Origin: Tumebacillus_A lipolyticus
Lineage (GTDB): Bacteria; Bacillota; Bacilli; Tumebacillales; Tumebacillaceae
Assembly (NCBI RefSeq): GCF_042682745.1
Contig: NZ_JBHUIO010000005.1
Location: forward strand, 434,001 to 498,000
Length of the DNA: 64,000 bases
Direction: 5' to 3'
The notes below the pieces were generated by a model, which was not told where the DNA came from, did not search any database, and worked only from the letters and a program-made list of their open reading frames with translations. Below, in pieces: positions 1 through 6,809 of the stretch (positions are counted from its first letter, which is position 1; each line of letters starts with the position of its first letter). The position numbers were made by a program, and so were the translations under genes.

Positions 1-2
1 AC

Positions 3-1445
3 ATGAAGCGAAATGCGCTCTCAAATGTGCATTCGGATAAGCTTTTTGAACAGGTGTACGACTATCTTTTGGAACGGATCACGCGCGGAGAATGGAGGGC
101 GCACGAGAAGCTACCCTCGATTCGAACTCTGGCGATCGAACTAAATGTGCATCGGCTAACCGTCTTTAAAGCTTATCAAATGCTGAAACAGAATCGAAAA
201 GTGTATGTGAAGGAAAAATCGGGATACTACGTCCTCCCCAACAACATGTTGCCGCTCGATTCCCAGCATGACCCGATCGTTTCAGCCTATGTACAGGAAA
301 GCTCCCTCTCCGAAATTCATCAGGTGAAGGCTGTCTATCAATTTTCCATAGCGCTGCTCGATCCGCATCTATTGCCCAATCAATTTTTTTCCGAATACGT
401 GAAGAGAGTGTTCGATCTGTATCCAAAAGTGCTGGGAACCTACTCGACCATTCAGGGAGATCGAGAACTGCGAGAGGCGCTCTGTCACTATTTTACGAAG
501 CGCTATCACTTCTACCTGTCTGCGGATGAATTGTTGATCACATCCGGCTCCCAAGAGGCGATCGATCTGATCGCCAGAGTTCTGATCAAACCGAGAGATG
601 CAGTCCTGCTGGAACGACCAACTTACAGCCCGGCGATCGATGTGTTCAGACGACAAGGGGCGAACATCATCCCGATCGAGATTCATCCGCACGGCTACGA
701 TTTGGATCGGGTAGAAATGCTGATGCAACAATATAAACCTCGCCTCTTCTATCTCAATCCGACCTTCCACAATCCAACAGGCTTCGTCGTTCCGGCTGAG
801 CAGCGAAAGCGACTGGTGGAGATCGCGCATAAATACAAGTGTGTGCTGGTCGAGGATGACCCCTGCCCAGATATCTATTTTGAAGAAAAACCGCCGCTGC
901 CGCTTTTCTCCTATGATACAGCTGGCTATGTGATCTATATTCGCAGCTTCAGCAAATACATCGCGCCAGGTCTGAGCATCGCCATGATAGCTTGCCACCC
1001 CTCGTTCATGAGCTATCTCATCAGGGCAAAATCGTTGTCAGACAGTGGGACACCATTGTTAAACCAAAAGATCTTTTTGCATTATTTCTTCTGTGAACGG
1101 ATGCAGAAGCATTTGGCCAAACTCCGAATCGCACTGGCGATTCGGAGAGACATCATGGAACAGGAGCTATCTGTCACCGATTGGAAATGGTCGAGCCCGA
1201 CAGGTGGATTTAATCTGTGGATTCGGCTGCCCGAGTCGACTCCGATGGAAAGTCTGCTCAGCAAAAGCATCGAGCAGTCGATCACCTTTGTGCCCGGCTC
1301 CATCTTCGATCCGCAGAGGGAGTTCAAATCGTGGATTCGAATGAGCTATTCCTTCCTGAATGAACAACAATTGCGAGAAGGCTTAAAACGGCTTGTCCAC
1401 CTGTCCCGCACGTTGCATCCGGAAGGGAATCCGTCCGGCGATTGA
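3..1445 (+). CDS. MocR-type GntR-family regulator with aminotransferase domain
   Basis: The 480-aa protein has an N-terminal GntR winged helix (about residues 10-75, including 'KLPSIRTLAIELNVHRLTVFKAY') joined to a fold-type I aminotransferase domain (about 110-470). The PLP-binding lysine is in 'RSFSKY', K318, and the substrate-side motif 'NPTFHNPTG' is present. Proteins of this MocR/PdxR group use bound PLP to sense vitamin B6 or amino compounds and usually control a divergent or nearby gene; the target cannot be told here. The ATG is at the window edge, so its ribosome binding site and any earlier start lie outside the window. The length is normal for the family. A stand-alone aminotransferase is excluded by the DNA-binding domain. 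Confidence 0.9.
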   Translation: MKRNALSNVHSDKLFEQVYDYLLERITRGEWRAHEKLPSIRTLAIELNVHRLTVFKAYQMLKQNRKVYVKEKSGYYVLPNNMLPLDSQHDPIVSAYVQESSLSEIHQVKAVYQFSIALLDPHLLPNQFFSEYVKRVFDLYPKVLGTYSTIQGDRELREALCHYFTKRYHFYLSADELLITSGSQEAIDLIARVLIKPRDAVLLERPTYSPAIDVFRRQGANIIPIEIHPHGYDLDRVEMLMQQYKPRLFYLNPTFHNPTGFVVPAEQRKRLVEIAHKYKCVLVEDDPCPDIYFEEKPPLPLFSYDTAGYVIYIRSFSKYIAPGLSIAMIACHPSFMSYLIRAKSLSDSGTPLLNQKIFLHYFFCERMQKHLAKLRIALAIRRDIMEQELSVTDWKWSSPTGGFNLWIRLPESTPMESLLSKSIEQSITFVPGSIFDPQREFKSWIRMSYSFLNEQQLREGLKRLVHLSRTLHPEGNPSGD

Positions 1446-1562
1446 AGGAAGCACCCTACAGTCTCCCTTCAATTTTGCCGCCTTTTGTGAGAGGAACCAT
1501 GTTGTCTATATCGAACGTTTAGATAACGTTTGCCTACCCCTACAGATCGAGGTGTCTTTGCG

Positions 1563-2057
1563 ATGGAACCAAACTTACGTTACACGATGTGTTTTCTTAG
1601 GAGCGAGGATCGTGTCCTTCTATTGAACCGAGAAGCGCCTCCCAACATGGGCCTTTGGGTCGGCCCAGGAGGTAAGCTCGAAGCTGGGGAGACCGCGCTC
1701 GATTGCGCCAGAAGAGAATTTTTAGAGGAGACCGATATCGATCTCCCAAATGCACGATTTGCGGGCATCGTTACTTGGGATACTGAGACTGGATGTTCGG
1801 GGATGTATCTGTTCGTCGCTGATGCTCCTGCAGAATTTGAATATCACACACCGCGAATAACGGATGAAGGCATTCTGGAATGGAAGGAAATTGCGTGGAT
1901 TTTGCACCCTGAGAATTGCGGAATCCCACCGCACGAAAAACATTTTTTGAAGGCGGCATTGGAGGATCCCACGACGTACGAACATCATTACGTATTCCGC
2001 AAGAATACTTTAGTCGACTACCGCACCATCCCTTTTGAGCATCCCGTTCACCTGTAG
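1563..2057 (+). CDS. Nudix (MutT-like) hydrolase
   Basis: The 164-aa protein carries a complete Nudix box ('GGKLEAGETALDCARREFLEET', the GX5EX7REUXEEXGU pattern) at about residues 37-58, with the metal-binding glutamates intact. It resembles the 8-oxo-dGTP diphosphatase (MutT/YtkD-type) branch, which hydrolyses nucleoside diphosphates linked to another moiety, but Nudix substrates cannot be fixed from the motif alone. I chose the ATG at 1563 because GAGGTG lies 8 nt upstream; an in-frame start 33 nt earlier lacks such a site. It lies 117 nt after the MocR gene on the same strand and may be read through from it. A weak hairpin follows at 2067. Confidence 0.88.
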   Translation: MEPNLRYTMCFLRSEDRVLLLNREAPPNMGLWVGPGGKLEAGETALDCARREFLEETDIDLPNARFAGIVTWDTETGCSGMYLFVADAPAEFEYHTPRITDEGILEWKEIAWILHPENCGIPPHEKHFLKAALEDPTTYEHHYVFRKNTLVDYRTIPFEHPVHL

Positions 2058-2493
2058 ATCTTCCTTGCCCCGTGATTTCTAACGCGGGGCGCCTTCCTTT
2101 ATGCAGAAGCCCCCCCCTCTTCACTCCACATCTTAAGCGACACCTAGGCTGTAGCTCCGCTTCTCAAGTTTCTGGAAAAACCAACGATTCTTTGCTGTGC
2201 TAGATCGAGTTCCTCTGGTAGCAGTCTGCTCAGCGATGCGATTCCCCACGCAAGTCTGCTGGCGCTCCTGCGATCGCTACCAGCCTTGAATAGCTCCCAC
2301 CTCCTCTGCTAACGCTTAGGGACAAAAGCTTCTTGTCCTGGGCAAAGCACCTCAGGATGCAGAAATCTGTGCATACCGATCGATGGAAGGAAAGGATATA
2401 ATAAATGGCAGAAGTGGACACGATAAAGGGTCGTCTCTCAGTGAAATAGTAAGAGCGAAGCTACATAAATACGAAACAAGAAAAGGAGATGCG
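2058..2493. other. Intergenic region without a recognised gene
   Basis: These 436 bases separate the Nudix gene from selO. A GCCCCG/CGGGGC hairpin (2067-2090) followed by a loose T-rich stretch may end the Nudix transcript. The minus strand has open reading through 2140-2420, but I recognise no family and see no ribosome binding site. It may be decayed coding sequence. Confidence 0.4.
2067..2101 (+). terminator. Possible weak terminator after the Nudix gene
   Basis: GCCCCG (2067-2072) can pair with CGGGGC (2085-2090) across a 12-nt loop, followed by GCCTTCCTTT. The T-tract is imperfect, so this is a modest call. Confidence 0.4.
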
Positions 2494-3969
2494 ATGACGA
2501 TGGGAAACACAAGGTCAGAAGCAGGATGGAACTTCGACAACAGTTATGCACGTTTGCCGAACCCATTTTTTACCAGCCTCACCCCAACTCCAGCAAGCTC
2601 GCCAAAGTTGGTCATTCTCAATCATCCGCTTGCAACATCACTTGGGTTAAACGCACAGGCGCTGCAAAGCGAAGAGGGTGTAGAAGTGTTCGCCGGCAAC
2701 CGAATTCCGGAAGGTGCGTCACCGCTTGCTCAAGCATATGCGGGGCATCAATTCGGTCATTTCACCCGGTTAGGCGATGGCCGCGCTCTGCTGATCAGCG
2801 AACAGATCACCCCTTCAGGCGAACGGTTTGATGTTCAGCTCAAAGGACCAGGCAGAACCCCCTACTCGCGCGGTGGTGATGGTCGAGCAGCACTTGGGCC
2901 GATGCTGCGCGAATACATCATCAGCGAAGCGATGCATGCGCTGGGCATTCCGACCACCCGCAGTCTGGCTGTGGTGACAACCGGCGAGCCGATCTACCGC
3001 GAAACCGAACTGCCTGGTGCCATTCTGACCCGTGTGGCTGCGAGCCATCTGCGCGTCGGCACTTTTCAATATGCGGCAAACTGGGGCGGTGCCGATGATC
3101 TTCGCGCCCTGGCCGATTACGCATTGCAGCGCCATTTCCCAGATGCAATCGATGATGAGAACCGCTACCTGTTGCTGCTTCAGGAGGTCATCAAGCGTCA
3201 AGCCTCGTTGATTGCCAAATGGCAACTGGTCGGCTTTATTCACGGAGTGATGAACACCGACAACATGACGATCAGCGGCGAAACGATCGACTATGGCCCT
3301 TGCGCCTTCATGGATGCATACGATCCGGCAACCGTATTCAGTTCGATCGACGTGCAAGGCCGCTATGCATATGGCAATCAGCCGTACATTGGCGGATGGA
3401 ACCTTGCCCGCTTCGCTGAAACTCTTTTGCCGCTGCTCAATGATGATCAGGAGAAGGCTGTCCAAACCGCTCAGGATGCGATTTCTAGTTACTCTGAGCT
3501 GTATCGCCGTCATTGGTTTGCCGGGATGCGAGCCAAACTGGGAATCTTCAACGAAGAGAAAGAGGATGAGGCCTTGGTTGAAAACCTGCTCAGCCTGATG
3601 CAAAAGCATGGTGCTGACTTCACCAACACATTCCTTGCCTTAACTTTTGATAAACGGGAGGACGCAGCCCTGTTTGGAACACCTGAGTTTGCACAGTGGC
3701 AGGAACTGTGGCAGGCGAGATTGGGCAGACAGCAGGAATCGAAAGACGCCTCACATCAGTTGATGCGGAACAGCAACCCTGCGGTCATCCCTCGCAATCA
3801 TCGGGTGGAAGCTGCACTGGCAAGCGCAGTGGAACGAGAAGATTACAGCGTGATGGAGAAGCTGCTTGCTGTTCTTGCAAATCCCTTTGCGCACACCCCT
3901 GAACAGGCGGAGTACGCCGCTGCGCCTGCTCCTTCAGCTCTTCCATATCGTACTTTCTGCGGAACCTAA
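2494..3969 (+). CDS. selO: SelO/YdiU family protein adenylyltransferase (pseudokinase fold)
   Basis: The 491-aa protein is full length for SelO/YdiU. It shows 'GAGRTPYSRGGDGRAAL'-type sequence (here KGPGRTPYSRGGDG, about residue 115), 'HGVMNTDNM' with the catalytic Asn/Asp, 'DYGPCAFMD' in place of the kinase DFG, and the typical C-terminus ending 'YRTFCGT'. Family members bind ATP in an inverted orientation and transfer AMP to Ser, Thr or Tyr of target proteins, linked to redox stress in characterised members. I start at ATG 2494, 5 nt after AAGGAG; the ATG at 2500 is equally placed. The longer in-frame extension from 2383 has no site and is not conserved-looking. It is a single-gene unit. 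Confidence 0.93.
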   Translation: MTMGNTRSEAGWNFDNSYARLPNPFFTSLTPTPASSPKLVILNHPLATSLGLNAQALQSEEGVEVFAGNRIPEGASPLAQAYAGHQFGHFTRLGDGRALLISEQITPSGERFDVQLKGPGRTPYSRGGDGRAALGPMLREYIISEAMHALGIPTTRSLAVVTTGEPIYRETELPGAILTRVAASHLRVGTFQYAANWGGADDLRALADYALQRHFPDAIDDENRYLLLLQEVIKRQASLIAKWQLVGFIHGVMNTDNMTISGETIDYGPCAFMDAYDPATVFSSIDVQGRYAYGNQPYIGGWNLARFAETLLPLLNDDQEKAVQTAQDAISSYSELYRRHWFAGMRAKLGIFNEEKEDEALVENLLSLMQKHGADFTNTFLALTFDKREDAALFGTPEFAQWQELWQARLGRQQESKDASHQLMRNSNPAVIPRNHRVEAALASAVEREDYSVMEKLLAVLANPFAHTPEQAEYAAAPAPSALPYRTFCGT

Positions 3970-4060
3970 AATCTCTGTTTCAACGAAAAAACACCTCTTT
4001 ATGAAGAGCATTGCAAAAGTGCAGGTATGGATAACGAACGAACTAAGGAGTCAGATTGTA

Positions 4061-4300
4061 ATGTTGAAAAAGCGAGTCTCCATCCAGGAGGCTTGCTTTT
4101 CTTGTTCTAGTAACCTTACGATCCACTTGGTATTGACGGCGAAAGCTGAGGGCAAACCGATCTTCCTCTCCATCCGATGTAGTATCTACCATCGAAGCTA
4201 CGTCGGAAAAACACTCCCTGCATCTTCCTCAGCAAAAATAAAAACAACGACTCATGATCAAGTCGTTGCCATCAATCAAAACATTCTCCATCGTTGGTGA
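4061..4300 (+). pseudogene. Relic A of a DUF255/YyaL (thioredoxin-like) gene, N-terminal segment
   Basis: An open frame of 79 codons has AAGGAG 10 nt before its ATG, but its only recognisable part is 'AKAEGKPIFLSI'. That is the segment directly before 'GYSTCHWCHVM' in DUF255 (Thioredox_DsbH, YyaL/SPATA20) proteins. The next residues, 'RCSIYHRSYV', look like a mutated form of the CHWCH motif with both cysteines lost. The rest of the roughly 690-aa family protein is missing, and the frame runs through the minus-strand terminator at 4234-4268. I therefore read it as a decayed relic rather than a working small gene. It is the first of four such relics (A-D) on this strand within 2.7 kb. Confidence 0.6.
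4234..4268 (-). terminator. Terminator of the VOC gene
   Basis: The stem CAACGACT (4245-4252)/AGTCGTTG (4261-4268) is followed on the minus strand by TTTTTATTTTTG. It lies about 100 nt past the stop of the gene at 4366-4749. Confidence 0.75.
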
Positions 4301-4365
4301 TTCGAACAGAACTGGCAACTGGAACTAGAGAGCGATCAACTGCCCTACGCAACCATTCCTGCCGA

Positions 4366-4749
4366 TCAGATCTCGTGATTGATCTCGATCAAATTCCCCA
4401 CCGGATCACGGAAATAGGCGACGCGCATACCAAATTCAGGCGTGTCGTGCGGTTCCTTCACAAACGCAACCTCTTTGCTTCGTAATTGATCGTACGCGGC
4501 GTCGACATCATCAACTCGTAAAATGATGGCAACCCGATCCTGTGCGCTGAATTCATTCGGCTTCGTCCAAGCTTGGTCAGGTTCGCTTACGAGCAAAGGC
4601 TCCAGCGCAAGATTGATGCTTCCCGTTTGAAACTCAGCAAACGGCGTGGTTTCATCGCCGTAACGGACTTTCAATCCAATCACGTCGCGGTAAAACAGAA
4701 AACATTCTTGGACATTTGGCACCAACAATCGAACATGTGAAATTTCCAA
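4366..4749 (-). CDS. VOC (glyoxalase/bleomycin-resistance) family protein
   Basis: The 127-aa protein is a single vicinal-oxygen-chelate domain with the two expected beta-alpha-beta-beta-beta halves. It opens with 'ISHVRLLVPNVQECFLFYRDVIGL' and closes with 'FRDPVGNLIEINHE', where the last Glu is the usual metal ligand. Members act as glyoxalases, dioxygenases or drug-binding resistance proteins; the substrate cannot be deduced. Translation probably begins at TTG 4749, 7 nt after GGAGG; no ATG fits. It is monocistronic, with its own terminator at 4234-4268. Confidence 0.85.
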   Translation of the reverse strand: MEISHVRLLVPNVQECFLFYRDVIGLKVRYGDETTPFAEFQTGSINLALEPLLVSEPDQAWTKPNEFSAQDRVAIILRVDDVDAAYDQLRSKEVAFVKEPHDTPEFGMRVAYFRDPVGNLIEINHEI

Positions 4750-4865
4750 ATGAGTTCCTCCCTAGCACCTATTCCCTGTGAATATAAAATAATATTTATT
4801 ATACAAAAAGTGTGTGATTCTGCATAGACTGCTTCCCTTACTTATCCATCGTCTGTGCACTCCAC

Positions 4866-4956
4866 CTTCTACATTACTCTGAGCTACTTTGAAGGAGGAT
4901 GCTCCATCTGCCACTGGTGGCATGTCCATAACACACCTCATGCATCCTCCTAATCG
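4866..4956 (+). pseudogene. Relic B of a DUF255/YyaL gene (CHWCH region)
   Basis: In one frame this stretch reads '...CSICHWWHVHNTPHASS*'. It matches the DUF255 hallmark 'YSTCHWCHVM' except that the second cysteine is Trp. There is no start, no ribosome binding site and no further family similarity on either side. It stops a few bases before the minus-strand terminator of the next small gene, the same arrangement as relics A and C. Taken alone the match is short; the repeated pattern with relics C and D is what makes it credible. Confidence 0.5.
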
Positions 4957-4962
4957 AGACAT

Positions 4963-4993
4963 AAAAAAATCCACCTTAGATAAGATGGATTTC
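4963..4993 (-). terminator. Terminator of the 77-aa Cys-rich gene
   Basis: An interrupted stem (AAATCCA-CTTA with TAAG-TGGATTT) is followed on the minus strand by a run of seven T. It lies about 30 nt after the stop at 5021. Confidence 0.75.
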
Positions 4994-5020
4994 CCTGCTC
5001 TTTTGTTCTGAGCAGATCTG

Positions 5021-5254
5021 TTAGCATACCTCGCAAACTGTGCAACAAAACGAAAAATCCCCTTTTGTGTCATGCATGCATTTGTTGTAACATTCCCATT
5101 CCGGCATTGGATTCGAATAGAGAACGTAAGATGGTTGTGGACTGTAAAATGCTGTAGGTGCAGCATAAGCAGTTGGCTTTAGATATGGATGGTGTGGGAC
5201 CATAACAACAGGAACTCGGAATGCATAACCGCTCGTATAAGGTTGACGATACAA
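5021..5254 (-). CDS. Small Pro/Tyr-rich protein with Cys-rich tail
   Basis: I do not recognise this 77-aa protein. The first two thirds are rich in Pro, Tyr and Ser ('YRQPYTSGYAFRVPVVMVPHHPY'). The last 25 residues carry six cysteines in the pattern CYNKC...CCTVCEVC. Translation probably starts at TTG 5254, 9 nt after AAGGAG. Its own RBS and a strong terminator (4963-4993) support a real gene despite the small size. Such compositions occur in spore coat or exosporium proteins of endospore formers, but that is only a compositional hint. It sits between DUF255 relics B and C, which are on the other strand. Confidence 0.6.
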   Translation of the reverse strand: MYRQPYTSGYAFRVPVVMVPHHPYLKPTAYAAPTAFYSPQPSYVLYSNPMPEWECYNKCMHDTKGDFSFCCTVCEVC

Positions 5255-5344
5255 GGATGATCACTCCTTCGCTTGCCGTTATTTTTATCGATATTATATC
5301 TAGCCGAATTCTATTTCGATGATTGTCCCTAAATGATTAGGTGA

Positions 5345-5527
5345 TCGCCCACTCCGCCCTAGTGCCTGCCAGTAGCCGAACAGCTCCAGCATGCCGATAC
5401 CCCCGTTGACTGGATGCCTCGGTCAGAGAAAAGCTTTTGAACAAACAATGAGAGAAGAGAAGCCAGTATGCTTAAGCATCGACTACTCCACCTGCCACTG
5501 GTGCCATATCTGTAAACTATCCCAAAA
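5345..5527 (+). pseudogene. Relic C of a DUF255/YyaL gene, frameshifted
   Basis: Two adjoining frames give consecutive parts of the DUF255 N-terminus. The first reads 'QLQHADTPVDWMPRSEK' (5372-5422; family 'LLQHADNPVDWYPWGEE'). After a shift of one base the second reads 'AFEQTMREEKPVCLSI' followed by 'DYSTCHWCHI' (about 5432-5510; family 'AFEKAKREDKPIFLSI' then 'GYSTCHWCHV'). The CHWCH motif is fully intact here. No start or ribosome binding site is visible, and similarity stops just before the terminator at 5529. The order and spacing of motifs match the family exactly, so this is a broken copy of that gene's first 70 or so codons. Confidence 0.75.
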
Positions 5528-5528
5528 G

Positions 5529-5563
5529 AAAAAGGCTCCGTATTCTTAAACACGGAGCCTTTC
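5529..5563 (-). terminator. Terminator of the 157-aa gene
   Basis: An 11-bp stem AAAGGCTCCGT/ACGGAGCCTTT closes a loop of about 10 nt. On the minus strand it is followed by TTCTTTTGG. It lies about 55 nt after the stop at 5619. Confidence 0.65.
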
Positions 5564-5618
5564 CCACACTTTAGTAAATTCCCTTTGCATTTGGACAAAC
5601 TACTCTACAAAAAATGGT

Positions 5619-6092
5619 TCAAAAACCACCAAAAAATCTCAGTGCCTCTAGTCCCATTATACGTCTCTGCACTTCAGGTGGTAATCCTAATGCTCCAGGA
5701 ACGGATACAGGTTCTTGGCGACGTTGAAATTCTTGTGGTGATATAGGAGTGGGCTGAATCCGACCAACCGGTAATCCGAAAGGACCGATCACTCCAGGAG
5801 CAAATTGAAATGGATTAACAGCTGCAAATGGAGTAAAAGCAAAAGGGTTGATGTTCCTGACGGTACCAAGTGGGGCTTCAGCAGTAGGACCTTGAAACAT
5901 TGGTGCATTTGGTGCAACTGGTCCCATTGGAGTAGCCTGTTGAAAAAAACGCATCTGTACTTGTTGTGCATCGACCTTATAGTGCTTTTGGTTTTTCTTC
6001 TTTGCTTTCATCTGTTTACTGCTCGTCTTCGATTTTTTAGCTTTCAATTTATTTCGCACCACCAATCTGAATGGTATCTTAAATAATTCCAA
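5619..6092 (-). CDS. Unrecognised basic, Pro/Phe-rich protein
   Basis: I do not recognise this 157-aa protein. Residues 1-40 are strongly basic (Lys-rich, 'KLKAKKSKTSSKQMKAKKK'). The middle and end are low-complexity and rich in Pro, Phe, Ala and Gln ('PFAFTPFAAVNPFQFAPG'). There are no membrane segments or known motifs. The start is uncertain: TTG 6092 has only a weak GGA upstream, and the internal ATG at 6011 is an alternative. A terminator (5529-5563) follows. The composition would suit a structural, nucleic-acid-coating or spore-surface protein, but this is a guess. Confidence 0.45.
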   Translation of the reverse strand: MELFKIPFRLVVRNKLKAKKSKTSSKQMKAKKKNQKHYKVDAQQVQMRFFQQATPMGPVAPNAPMFQGPTAEAPLGTVRNINPFAFTPFAAVNPFQFAPGVIGPFGLPVGRIQPTPISPQEFQRRQEPVSVPGALGLPPEVQRRIMGLEALRFFGGF

Positions 6093-6394
6093 TCATCCGA
6101 TTGACTGAACAAACAACTTATACGAATAAACAAGAATCCAGCGAAAGTTTCTCTCAGCAATGCCTCCTTTCTTTGCGAAACTATTGCGAAAAATATTCTC
6201 ATTGCCTCTACTTGTCTCAACTCACTATCCAATATATACAAGATCATAAGAAATCGTTTGGACGAGAGGTGAGAAGCTATAAAAGAAAACACCTATCTTT
6301 TTAAAAGATAGTCGATTGTTACAGGTTCGAGTCTCGCATAAGCACTCAACGAAACATACGCTGGTTGTTTTTATTCTGTCCGTTTCCAGTAAAC

Positions 6395-6730
6395 GGCGTT
6401 CAATAAAGCAAAACGTGAAGGCAAGACAGTATTTTTGAGTATCGGCTATTCTTAGCCTTCGGGCTAATATAATGGAGTATTCGTCTACTCGCCACTGGTG
6501 CCATGTCATGGAACGGGAATCGTTTGAAGATGAAGAAGTAGCCGTACTGCTCAACGAGCACTACATTGCGACAAAAGTGGGTACACCCTGGGGTGATGGA
6601 GATGCTGACCCAGATTCATGACAGCTGGACGAAAGATCACGCCCGCATCACCGCGTCCAGCGAGAAGATCGCTTCTTCTCTTCAGCCGCACTTCATGTCG
6701 CACAGCAAAGGCATGCTGACCAAAAATTGA
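6395..6730 (+). pseudogene. Relic D of a DUF255/YyaL gene, interrupted and internally deleted
   Basis: This is the longest of the four relics. It reads 'AFNKAKREGKTVFLSIGYS' up to 6452. About 31 bp containing a TTAGCC-TTCG-GGCTAA hairpin then intervene. It resumes as 'STRHWCHVMERESFEDEEV' and continues to 'LLNEHYIATKV' (6481-6575). A change of frame and a deletion of the 'DREERPDVD' region follow. Next comes 'WVHPGVMEMLTQIHDSW', running on to a stop near 6730 ('SSEKIASSLQ' within), which matches the segment after the thioredoxin core in the family. The first active cysteine is Arg. There is no intact frame, so it is non-functional as a protein. Confidence 0.75.
6452..6467 (+). repeat. UUCG-capped palindrome inserted in relic D
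   Basis: TTAGCC (6452-6457) and GGCTAA (6462-6467) form a perfect 6-bp stem with a TTCG loop. It is the core of about 31 extra bases that split the GYS/STCHWCH coding sequence. The pentamer TATTC occurs at both borders (6447-6451 and 6478-6482), as a small target duplication would leave. Confidence 0.5.
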
Positions 6731-6748
6731 AACTCTCCTAACGAAAGA

Positions 6749-6786
6749 GGAGACAGTCATCCGCGGTGGATGCTGTCTCCTTTTTA
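6749..6786 (+). terminator. Terminator downstream of relic D
   Basis: AGGAGACAG(T)CATCC pairs with GGATG-CTGTCTCCT across a short GC loop and is followed by TTTTTAT on the plus strand. It probably ended the transcript of the intact ancestor of relic D. Confidence 0.7.
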
Positions 6787-6809
6787 TCGTCACTCGTGGT
6801 GACCTCCCA

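Noticed and set aside
2140..2420. Possible 3' remnant of a transposase on the minus strand upstream of selO
   Set aside because: Short open stretches exist, but no motif of a known transposase family could be recognised.
6322..6340. tRNA-like TpsiC sequence (GGTTCGAGTC) in the A+T-rich patch
   Set aside because: The flanking bases cannot form a T-stem and no acceptor or anticodon arm is present, so it is not a tRNA; a scar of integration cannot be shown.
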